A DNA stretch of 64,000 nucleotides, taken from assembly GCA_019054805.1 (NCBI GenBank), contig JAHQIY010000002.1:6262001-6326000 (forward strand), in the 5' to 3' direction. Below the pieces are notes generated by a model, which worked only from the letters and a program-made list of their open reading frames with translations, did no database searches and had not been told where the DNA came from. Every line of letters begins with the position of its first letter. Position 1 is the stretch's first letter. Shown here one piece after another: positions 21,091 through 30,112 of this stretch. This DNA is from Brachionus manjavacas (Eukaryota > Rotifera > Eurotatoria > Ploima > Brachionidae). Position numbers and translations under genes: made by a program.

Positions 21091-23209
21091 ATGATGATGG
21101 AAGATTTTCGTACAGAACAAGAGTCGCTGATAAGAGGTATTCTTATATATATATAAGATAAAAATGGTAAAATACTTAAAAAATGATTAAAGAAGAATAC
21201 AATGAGGCGGACAATTCGACTAACAGATCTTCAAATATCAACACAAATTATGAAAAAGCTTTGACAGCAATCGGATTCGGAAAATTTCATTTACTCCTTT
21301 TGTTTATATGTGGTCTAGCGAATTCCAGTGACGCAATTGAAATACTTTGTGTTTCTTTTGTTCTGCCATCAGCCGAATGTGATCTGAACATGTCTTCCAC
21401 TGACAAAGGCTATCTAAGCTCAATAACTTTTTTAGGTATTTTAAACATTTAACACTGAATATTCTCGACAAGAATTCTTTTTGACAGGAATGATGATAGG
21501 AGGATATGTATGGGGAACTCTGGGCGATGTTTTAGGTACATAGAAAAATTGAATTTTTTTTTCAGATTTTAATTTATTTTTTATTAGGCCGAAAATATAT
21601 CTTGATCTCGGCTCTTTTTTTCAATGCTCTATTCGGAGCCCTGGCCGGCCTAAGCCAAACATTTGAAATTTTACTTTTATGCAGATTTTTAAGTGGAATT
21701 GGGTAATTTTTAAAATATAAAAAAAAATTTGCTAATTTCTAACAAAAGAGTTGGCGGAAGCGTTCCCATTGTGTGGTCATATTTTTCTGAATTCATTCCA
21801 AAAGACATTCGCGGTAGAATGATATGCTGCTTGGCATCAAGTTGGTTTTTTGGAAATTTACTAGTCATTCGTAATTTTAATTAAAATTTTAATATAAAGC
21901 TTTAAAATTTTTGCCAACAAGTATTCGCATACATATTGCTAAATAATTTTCAAATCAACGTCAGCCTATTTTCAGGCTACATAATCATCAATAACTGGAA
22001 AATGTTTATGATTGTATCAGCCTTGCCAAGTGCCATCACTTGCTTACTTTTATTAATTTTGCCAGAAAGTCCCAAATTTTGTCTATATGTAAATTCAATG
22101 TTAAGTTTAAATTTTTTTATTACTATTTGAATACTTAGAACGGTAAATCGAGTGAAGCTAGAAAAATTCTCAAGAATATTTTTGTTTACAATAATGGAAA
22201 TTCAAATCCTGAAAAAAAACGAGTAATATTAAAAATTATGTTTTTAATTTTTTAGAAATTAATAATTTTTCAAAAGATCTTAAACGAAATTCTTGATGAT
22301 TTAAAGTTGTCAGAGAGACCTAGTTTGAGTGACAACGATGACGATAGAGAATTACTTTTTGTGCCCAACAGAACCACCCGTTTTACAGAATCAATAATTC
22401 AGAATTTAAAAGATGTAATCTTCTTTTTCATGTGAAAGTTTGAAAAAAAATAAAATTTAATCAACCTTTTAAAAGATAATCAAAAAAACAAAATGTCTTT
22501 TTTCGAAAGCCTATATCTTCAAAACATCAATCATTCTGTGCATAATGTTTGCCATATGCTTTGGTTATTATGGTTTGTGGATTTGGCTGCCTGAGTTGTA
22601 TAAACGAATGGCTCTAACTGGTGGTTCTCCGTGCTCGACTAACTTTATTCCAACAAATGGCACAGTTAACACAAATAGAAGCTGTCGAATAGAAAATTCA
22701 GTCTTTGAGTCAAGTTTTATAAGTGCGCTAAGCAATCTGCCTGGAAATTTGTTCACTATTTTTTTTATAGACAAAATGGGACGTAATATTGTCACATGTA
22801 AAAATCATGCATTCAAATTTAATTAATTAAATATTATTAACTAAATTAACTTTTATTTTTTCAAGCAATGAGTCTAATCCTGTCGGGTCTATCAGTTTTC
22901 GGAATCCCATTCATTACCAAAGAAAGTCAAGGTGTCCTACTGGCGACAATTTTCGGAGGCATAAATGTTGTCACATTCAATTCATTTGGTTGTACAGCTA
23001 CAGAATTATATCCGACAAAGTTACGATCATCGGCGCTGGGGGTTCAGTATGTAGCAGGACGATTAGGTGCAATTTTGGGAAATATCTTGTTCGGAGTTTT
23101 GGTCGATACCAGTTGCTATGTGCCATTACTGACCATCAGTGGACTTTTGATCATGAGCGGAATACTGTCCTTCAAATTGCCAGAGTCGTCTAATTTAGAC
23201 ATGGATTGA
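21091..23209 (+). CDS. SV2/SVOP-like major facilitator transporter
   Basis: Multi-pass transporter of the SLC22/SV2 group, predicted in vesicle or plasma membrane; substrate unknown. About ten exons with 45-80 bp introns, beginning 21091-21136, 21193-21435, 21488-21535 and 21588 onward, ending with stop 23207-23209. Conserved SV2 blocks: GFGKFHLLLLFICGLANSSD, EILCVSFVLPSAECDLNMSS, DKGYLSSITFLGMMIGGYVW, GTLGDVLGRK, CRFLSGIGVGGSVPIVWSYF, WKMFMIVSALPSA, LPESPKF, and near the end TELYPTKLRSSALGVQYVAG. A middle cytoplasmic loop is acidic (SDNDDDREL). A short luminal segment between later helices has Cys and NGT/NRS sequons, far shorter than the SV2 luminal domain. ATG follows directly on an acceptor-like AG, so an upstream untranslated exon or a trans-splice site is possible. 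Confidence 0.9.
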
Positions 23210-23325
23210 GTACGAGTGTTTGTTTATTTTAATTTTTTTAAGGTAAATAATTACGGTTGCCTTAGAGCTATTTTTTGGAAAAAAAATTTAAATCAACATC
23301 ATGTCAATAAATATTTTATGTTCTG

Positions 23326-24402
23326 ATGTTTTTTTCTAAAGTTTTCTTAACAAACATTAATGTCAAAACAATTACGCGATTCCTTATTTTATTGATCTCT
23401 TGTTTTGGTTTCTTTTTTTTAATTTTCTTTCTGCTTAGGCTCAGCAAATATTTGCCAACAAAAAAAGTCGATAACAAAATGCAAAGCAAAAATTTACACT
23501 CACAATCAGTAATTTTAAATTCAACATCTAATTTTGATAAAATGGCAGAATTGGCCCATTCACACCAAAAGCTATCCAAGTATCACTACCACTTGAAATC
23601 GGATAGAATTTACGGAGATAAAAAGCTAAAACTATGCGGTAAATGCATCATGCCAGTGAACTTATCCAATGACTTAAGACAATTGAATAAACTGACTAGA
23701 AGCACGGTCCTGGAAGATGAAGAAAGCCAACCAGTTAATTTCAAAGACAAGTCAATTCAATTCGATGTGTTGGATTTGACCGCAGAACGCCAATCTGGAC
23801 TAAATTTGCCCATTCTTTTTTTACCCAACGATTTATTCACCTTTAAGCACTTAAAGCGTCTTCATCTAGATTGCAATTTGATAAAAATTATTCCTGAGAT
23901 GCTGGGTGAAAATCTGGTCAATTTAGAAATTTTGACTGTGTCTAGCAATCAATTGCAAACCTTGCCTAAATCAATGTCCAGTCTTACCAAACTCAAGTCC
24001 CTTCATTTGGCAAATAATAATTTTAAACAATTTCCTGAATCAGTGTGCCAAGTTTTGAGTCTTCAATTTTTAGACCTCTCTTCGAATAGACTAGAAAACT
24101 TGCCATATTCGATCGGAAACTTGAAAAATTTACAAAGTTTACTTTTGCTGGAAAATCGAATTAAAAGTGTGCCCAAAACAATAGGTGATTTAATAAATCT
24201 AGAAACATTGTGGCTTGGAAATAATAGATTGACCAGCTTACCTCTACAAATCATAGAATTAACTAATCTTGATTGGGATGAATTTACACTGTCCGCAAAT
24301 ATTGATGGCAATCAGTTGGTCGATCCGCCTCAAGATGTTTGCTCCAAAGGTCTCACTTCGATAAGAAACTATTATCAATCAAAAAATAAAATTTCAGATT
24401 GA
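23326..24402 (+). CDS. Leucine-rich repeat protein, possibly membrane-anchored at the N-terminus
   Basis: An intronless frame of 358 codons if started at the first ATG. Residues about 155-330 hold seven or more LRRs of the LxxLxLxxNxLxxLP type (HLKRLHLDCNLIKIIPEMLG, LEILTVSSNQLQTLPKSMSS, LQFLDLSSNRLENLPYSIGN, LETLWLGNNRLTSLPLQIIE). The ending DPPQDVCSKGLTSIRNYYQS resembles the C-cap of the intracellular plant/Ras-type LRR group. The first 45 residues form one hydrophobic stretch that would be a signal anchor, but its codons coincide with a T-rich tract ending in an acceptor-like TTTCTGCTTAG at about 23437. The true start may therefore be the ATG at 23479 or 23542, giving a cytosolic protein. 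Specific ortholog not recognised. Confidence 0.8.
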   Translation: MFFSKVFLTNINVKTITRFLILLISCFGFFFLIFFLLRLSKYLPTKKVDNKMQSKNLHSQSVILNSTSNFDKMAELAHSHQKLSKYHYHLKSDRIYGDKKLKLCGKCIMPVNLSNDLRQLNKLTRSTVLEDEESQPVNFKDKSIQFDVLDLTAERQSGLNLPILFLPNDLFTFKHLKRLHLDCNLIKIIPEMLGENLVNLEILTVSSNQLQTLPKSMSSLTKLKSLHLANNNFKQFPESVCQVLSLQFLDLSSNRLENLPYSIGNLKNLQSLLLLENRIKSVPKTIGDLINLETLWLGNNRLTSLPLQIIELTNLDWDEFTLSANIDGNQLVDPPQDVCSKGLTSIRNYYQSKNKISD

Positions 24403-24601
24403 TATGGATGAAAGAGTTTAAATTTTATGAAAAAAACTAGATACTTGAAGTCACGCTTTGGTAAATTAAGAAATTTATCTTCAAAATGAGACTGGTTTTT
24501 CTTGATAATTATAAATTTATTTTATTACCTTTTGGCGTTTAGCTCATATAATTTTAAACTAAAATAAAATAAACTAATTTTTAAGACAAAATTTTAATAA
24601 A

Positions 24602-25428
24602 ATGATTCGACTCAATATCAGCTTAGTCCTTTTTTCAGTTTTATTGATACACCTGACCTCTAGTATCTTCGGTAAGTAATTTGGGCTTTTTTCAATTTTT
24701 TTAATGCTAGAATTAATAAAAAAAATAGAATTTCAATAGTTTGTTTTTCGAAGCCTTAGAATAAGTTAAATATTCATAAGAATTATTCGAAAGTCAAGTG
24801 ACATGTTTTTAAAATTAAACTAATCTCAAGGTTATTTGTTTAGAGTATTTAATTATTCAGGTCTTTTGTAAAGAGTAAATAATGGTTCAAAAAATAATTT
24901 TGTTTTCCTTTTGAATTTTTTGTGAGAAACCTTAAAAAACATTCTATAAGAAAAACATATTGATGCACTGAAAAAGTCTATTTTTTAAAAGACTTAACAA
25001 TTTATTTTGATTTTAGCATTGCAATTTGAAAACGATGAAGACTATTCATGGGACTATGACCAAAATAGCCCTGTAAAGCCTCCTTTGAGTAAAGAAGAAA
25101 TAATATCTTTGAAAAGAGACTACAATGGTAGAGCAGATCCGGATAAATATCCCAGTGATGGATTCTTTCCTGTTTGGGTGTTTTGCCTACTAATTTTGTC
25201 AGGTTATTATTTCTAATTTTGTTATTATAAAGAAAGTTTTAAAAAAATATTCTAGGCTTTTTTCACGTGATGGCCATTATTACTGGTTTGTGTCATGTTC
25301 TTGGTTGCCGAGGAAAACGACCAGTTGAAGTAAAGCAACCAGACATTAAACGAAAAATTTCAGCTTCTTTGGTAGAATACAAAAGAAGTTTATCAAATAG
25401 AAACCAAAGTGTAGTTGGAGAACATTAA
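24602..25428 (+). CDS. Small secretory-pathway single-pass membrane protein, 142 residues
   Basis: Exons 24602-24671, 25017-25202 and 25256-25428, in frame throughout. A signal peptide (MIRLNISLVLFSVLLIHLTS) is followed by a short acidic, aromatic ectodomain (FENDEDYSWDYDQNSPVKPP), a Tyr/Asp/Pro patch (DYNGRADPDKYPSDG), one membrane segment (FFPVWVFCLLILSGFFHVMA), then a Cys pair (CHVLGCRG) and a basic cytoplasmic tail rich in Lys/Arg/Ser. It would be a type I membrane protein. I do not recognise the family. Three exons with clean GT-AG boundaries and preserved phase make it a likely real gene. Confidence 0.72.
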
Positions 25429-25571
25429 AATTTTTTTTTTAATTACATCATTTTTATAATTAAAATTCAAATTTTTAATAAATTTGCATTTAAATTAAAA
25501 AAAAAATAAAATTGTATCCTTCAAATTATTTGCCAAATAAAAACAATGCTCCTTTAGATCATCAAATTTTT

Positions 25572-25579
25572 GCTATAAA
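25572..25579 (+). promoter_or_regulatory. TATA-box-like element before the Hint-protein gene
   Basis: CTATAAAA about 60 bp upstream of the signal-peptide Met at 25640. Spacing fits transcription starting near 25600, after the first in-frame ATG. Confidence 0.4.
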
Positions 25580-25588
25580 AACCAAATA

Positions 25589-26758
25589 ATGTCGTCTCAA
25601 ATTATCAATTATTTTTTGAAAAACAATAACATTCTAATAATGAGAAGCATCTTAGTTGTATTGTTCCAAATTTGCTTAATCAAATCAGCATTTTCAAATT
25701 GTCCGGTTGAAGATGACCCGACAAATTTGGCCAGATGTATTCAGGTGGACGTGTCAGCTATAGTTGCTGTCGCCAAAGGTTCTGATGATGCTGATTCATT
25801 TTGTGCATTAGCGAGCAGATACATGGAATGTATAAAAACCTACACCAGAGGATGTCTTGGATTTTATGTAATTTTTTTGCCACCAAAAAAGTACTATTTT
25901 TTGTAATTTTTTATTTTTTGAAATAGTTTGGAGAGGGTACCTTAACTGAATTACAAAACATAGCCCAATATTGCTGCAATGGAGTCACTGCATCCAAAGA
26001 ATGTCCATTTAACCGTAAGAAATTTTCAAATAAAGGTTTAATAGAATTAAATTGAAATTTTCTAATAGCCAATGTTCAAAGAACCTGTATCGATGCCGAA
26101 GCTGATGCTATGATGACAGATGGTTCTCTTAAAAAAGTCAAGGATCTTGAAATTGGTGACAAAATAAAGACTTTGGATTCTAATGGTAGATTGACTGAAA
26201 CCGATATTGTGATGATGATGGATATTAACGAAGAGGACTGTAAAAATAAATTATTTAATCATTATTCTCTAAATTTAATTTTTTCTAGTTTTATTTTTTA
26301 ATATCAAAACCTATTCGAACAAGAACATTAAAGTATCAGGAACTCACTTGATGGCAATCGAGGGTGGTAAATACAAATTTGCCAAAAATTTACAGCAAGA
26401 CGATGTCATTATTGCATACGACTTTGAGAATGAAAAGAGAACTGAGGAAAAAATTGAATCGATTTTGGTTGAACCAGTAAATGGTTATGCTGCTCCTTTG
26501 ACTATGTCCGGCAACCTTTTAGTAAACGGAATTTTGACTTCTAGTTACGCTGTAATTGAGAGCCACGATTTGGCCCATGTTGTCATGTCTCCAGTCAGAT
26601 GGTGGTACACTTTAACCAACACAATGATTCACTCATTGCCTTCATCCGTTTCAACCACAATTCAAATAGAAAAACAATTGAACGGAACTCACTGGTTCCC
26701 AGGCCTTATTCAATCAGCTACTAGCAATTTTTTGGGCAAAGTTGTCAAGTTGCACTAA
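25589..26758 (+). CDS. Secreted Cys-rich protein fused to a hedgehog-type Hint (Hog) autoprocessing domain
   Basis: Exons 25589-25867, 25927-26014, 26069-26239 and 26289-26758 give 335 residues. A TATA-like CTATAAAA at about 25572-25579 lies only about 10 bp before the first ATG, so the Met at 25640 (MRSILVVLFQICLIKSAFS, a clean signal peptide) is the better start. Next is an about 90-residue region with eight Cys (including a CC pair), not a hedgehog signalling domain. From residue about 129 a Hint domain begins at RTCIDAEADAMMTDGSLKKV with the nucleophile Cys, then VKDLEIGDKI, FFNIKTYSNKNIKVSGTHLM, and NLLVNGILTSSYAVIESHDL, AHVVMSPVRWWY. These match Hog landmarks (C-F-x-G-x-A, GD.V, T..HL, DGILASCYA, LAH). 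Oddities: SSYA replaces the usual SCYA, and the TxxH position reads SGTH. By family analogy the protein would cut itself before the Cys and release the N-terminal part, possibly with a lipid attached. Confidence 0.85.
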
Positions 26759-26937
26759 ACAAGATTTAGTTAAATTTTCAAATGAATTTCTTTACGAATG
26801 AATTGAATTTTTTTTTTTATTAATTCATTTTATTTGGTAATTTTTAATAAATAACGGGCTTGAAAAAAATATCTTTTTTATTTAAAATTGAACAAATTTT
26901 TCCAAAATAAAATGCTGAATCTTAGCATTTGAAAAAT

Positions 26938-28123
26938 TTAAATAATTGGATAAACACAAAAATTCAAAAGCTTAAATAAATAATTTAAAAAAAAAATTCT
27001 TGATTTAAAAAAACTTACTCCGCATGAATTGTTGCCTTTTGGCAATTCAAAATATCCATTCATTCCCCAAGTAGATCCCTGTTAATTGAAATTTTAATTA
27101 ATAAAACATACTTTTTTTTTTCGTAAAAAAAGTTAAATACTAACCCAGCTATTCCTACATATAAAACTATTTTCGGTGTATCCGACAACATTGATTGCAT
27201 GATTAATGAAGACATTGCTGCACTTAGGATCATCGTAAATTCCTTCAGAGTAGAATCTAAATGTTTCTTGAGTGGCATCGATTCCACAACTAACGGCTCC
27301 GTACTTATAAATTGCACTTTCCAATTGTTCCTCATTATCAATGTAGTCATAGCCCATAATCTTAGCCCCAACAAAATTATCCCGAAATTTACAAATATCC
27401 TCCTTGGCAGTGTACGGATAAAAAAGCAAAGAATTTAAGCCATTATTCGATATCATGTACTCAAAAGCCATGTCCATGGTTCCTCCGGCACACCCAAGAT
27501 TGCCAAAGGGTGTCGAGCAGTCAATAAAATTTTGCTCTGATAAAAAAGTTAATTTATTTTGTTTGGCAAGTTGATATTCAATAGATGAGACCGCTGAGAA
27601 GGCGTAACACCCGCCACAGTCACCTTGATCGCGAACAGCTATCGGATATTTTCTCCTAGAGTCATAGCGTTTGGGTCTATCTGGATCCAAAATTTGCCTC
27701 TTTGGTTTTCGGCCTTTCTTTCGCCTATTAGACTTACGACTCATCTTCAAACCAGTTTTTTTGGCCACAAATTCCTCATCACTCTTTAAGATTCTATTTA
27801 CAAAAAAATAATTTTAAACAAAAAAAAATAACCATAAAAGCAAATTTGGTCATCTTCAGTTTGTATTTGACTTTTTTGGGATTAAGCTCATACTCTAAAT
27901 TGTGTTTATTGATCAAATCATAAGATTCCTCAAAACGACGACGCCACTCTAAATCCTTCAGCTGATCTTGGGTTGAAATTTGGACACTATTTTTGAATAG
28001 TTTCCAGTCTTCGTTCAAAAAGTTCTTAATAGGCTTAACTGGTTTTTTGATCTCCTGACCGAAAATCAAAGAAAAGAGCCACAGGTTCAAGATAAATTCA
28101 AACTTTAGCATTTTTTGTTTCAT
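26938..28123 (-). CDS. Papain-family cysteine protease (cathepsin L-like, C1A)
   Basis: Secreted or lysosomal protease made as a proenzyme. Minus-strand exons 28123-27833, 27783-27145, 27078-27019 and 26970-26938 give 340 residues. A signal peptide (MLKFEFILNLWLFSLIFG) is followed by an I29-type inhibitor propeptide (EDWKLFKNSV, RRRFEESYDLINKHNLEYEL, MTKFAFMSDEEFV). A basic linker (MSRKSNRRKKGRKPKR) marks the maturation site. The mature part has Gln and Cys in RDQGDCGGCYAFSAV, LSEQNFIDCS, GCAGGTMDMAFEYM, the His in NHAINVVGY and the Asn in CRNSWGSTWGMNGYFELP. Last exon: LLNFCVYPII. The active-site loop reads GGCYAFS rather than the common GSCWAFS; the catalytic residues are all there. Orthology among cathepsins is not assigned. 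Confidence 0.92.
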
Positions 28124-28430
28124 TTTTTAATTAAAAAATTCAATTTTATTTATATTTAAGTTTCAAGCAATTAATAATTTAATAAATATTTATAGAGCGT
28201 TTTGAATCTGTTTAGTCTCGTCAAATAAAAATATTGACACCAACACTTTTTGCTTTTAGTCTGTCATTCCAAATGATTAAGAGCTAGTTGTAGGAATATT
28301 TGCAACTAATTTATGAAATTCAATAAGACAAAAATTTTCAAAACAATCATCAATTAATTGATTTGTTCTTTTACGAAAATTGTAGCAAAGAATATCATTC
28401 ATATTTATTTGGGAAATAAATAATTTTTAT
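28124..28430. other. Divergent spacer
   Basis: About 300 bp with the protease promoter on the minus strand. No specific site is recognisable. Confidence 0.35.
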
Positions 28431-28670
28431 ATGGATACAAAAATAGAAAAAAAAAACAAAATGAGAAATAGCGTGAATTACATTGAATCATTAAAGTCCA
28501 AATTCAATATCAAAGAATGCATGGTAAAATTGGAAGACTTGGCCACTTGTTTCAAAAGTATGAGAATTTTGCGAAAAAAATCATCCAATTTGAGGCGCTC
28601 AATTCGATTAAATGAAAAAAGTAGAATGCGTATTATTCGAAAATCTACCATGTTAAAAAACAAAGTTTGA
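28431..28670 (+). CDS. Possible small basic protein (uncertain)
   Basis: 79 codons starting MDTKIEKKNKMRNSVNYIES, Lys/Arg-rich, with a KLEDLATCF stretch. A nearby downstream segment (about 28727-28830) encodes a hydrophobic piece, NHIFLLIITLSTLVYLSFKI, preceded by an acceptor-like TTATAG. A spliced tail-anchored product is conceivable, but the phases of the only visible donor and acceptor do not match. No family is recognised. Confidence 0.3.
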   Translation: MDTKIEKKNKMRNSVNYIESLKSKFNIKECMVKLEDLATCFKSMRILRKKSSNLRRSIRLNEKSRMRIIRKSTMLKNKV

Positions 28671-29032
28671 ATTTTTTTAATTTTTTTTGCTAAAAATAAA
28701 TTAAAAAAAAAAAATTTCAATTATAGTAAACCATATTTTTTTGTTAATTATCACTTTGTCAACGTTGGTTTATTTGAGTTTCAAGATTAATCCTGTGCAA
28801 AACCAGGAATTAATTTCAAAGGTTTCTTAGAAAAAATCAAAATGTTTTTTTTTTTTTATTAATAAAATTTTTGTTCAACATAAAAATCTTATTGATTTAT
28901 TACAAATTTTGTATTCAAATGAAAAAAATTAAGTCACCCATAGCTTAAAAAAGATTAAAAAAAAACTAATTATAAAACATTCATATCAAAGGTAATTGTG
29001 AAAAAAAATTCAATTCTTTGATAGCAAAAAAT

Positions 29033-30112
29033 TCAATTGAGTTCTTTCCAGTATCTCATGTATTCCTCGTTTTTCTCAGCATGCTGCTCAATCCAATAGT
29101 GCTTACGAACATCCTTTAGTGATAGGCGATCTGTAGGCGTTTTCTGCAAAAGCTTTAACAAAAATAATGTCAAGTATAATCTTTTTTTAATTTTCTTAAT
29201 AAAATCTTACTCGGTAGATTAAATCCCGAGCACCAGGTGATACGTACTCAGGAAATTTGATGTAGCAGGAGACAATTTTTTTATAAGTGTCTGAATTTGT
29301 CTGGGATTCGAACGGTGGACGGCCAACCAGCAATTCGAAGCACAATACACCAATGCACCAATGATCCACCTTTTCATCGTGTCTCTTGTTTTCGACCATT
29401 TCCGGTGGTAAATAGTCCAATGTTCCACACAATGTCTGACGCCTCAGAGACGGTGCATGGACTGACCAGCCAAAATCGGCAATTTTAACCTCGCCAAATG
29501 CTCCAAGAAGCAAATTCTCCGGTTTTATGTCACGATGAATCACTTGTTTGCTGTGCAAGTAGATAAGTGCGTCGGCAATTTGGTACATGTAAGTGGCCGC
29601 TGTTCGTTCGTCAAAGCGGCCAACTTTTTTCAGTCTCTTGTACAACTCACCATAACAAGCATATTCAAGGACTATGTAGATTCTGTTTTCATCATGGAAC
29701 CAGCCAAACATACGTAGAATATTCGGGTGTCTTTAATTTCACATTTTTATCTCCAATTTAAAAATAAAACTTTCTTTTTACTTTAAATGGGACTGAATTT
29801 CCAATTCTCTTCTAAATTGGTGTTCTACGCCGGCTTTCTGCAGCTGAGACTTGAATAAAATTTTTATGGCAACAATTGCTTTATGCACACTACGCTTTTC
29901 TCTAGCCAGGTACACGCTTCCAAATTTGCCCTTGCCTAATGGGCGTCCAAAATCAAAGTCTTTGGTGGTCCATGATTTATTGCTATAAGAATCAAAATAA
30001 AATATCTTATTTTGTGAGAGAAAATTTTAGTTGATAATTTTTACAATTTTTCATCTTCATAGTTTTCTTTAGGTGTGAAATTTTCATTTGTAGCTAAGCC
30101 GTCTGATTCCAT
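29033..30112 (-). CDS. AURK: Aurora kinase
   Basis: Mitotic Ser/Thr kinase controlling centrosome, chromosome and spindle functions. Four minus-strand exons, 30112-30045, 29982-29782, 29730-29211 and 29152-29033, total 302 residues, with a short N-terminal extension of about 25 residues. Motifs: glycine loop [16 protein letters not shown], lysine [26 protein letters not shown], catalytic [22 protein letters not shown], activation loop [17 protein letters not shown] with the phosphorylated Thr, and C-lobe [20 protein letters not shown]. The Ala/Pro-Ser-Leu-Arg-Arg-x-Thr activation loop is characteristic of Aurora rather than Polo or PKA. The short N-terminus lacks an evident KEN or D-box stretch, which suggests an Aurora-B-like or single ancestral form. 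The A versus B assignment is inference. Confidence 0.95.

Noticed and set aside
23326-23437. Hydrophobic N-terminus of the LRR protein as a sure membrane anchor
   Set aside because: The codons overlap a T-rich tract ending in a strong acceptor-like site, so the segment may be intron or leader; kept only as one alternative.
28671-29032. Possible second exon (hydrophobic segment) for the small basic protein at 28431
   Set aside because: The only donor and acceptor leave incompatible phases, so I did not join them.
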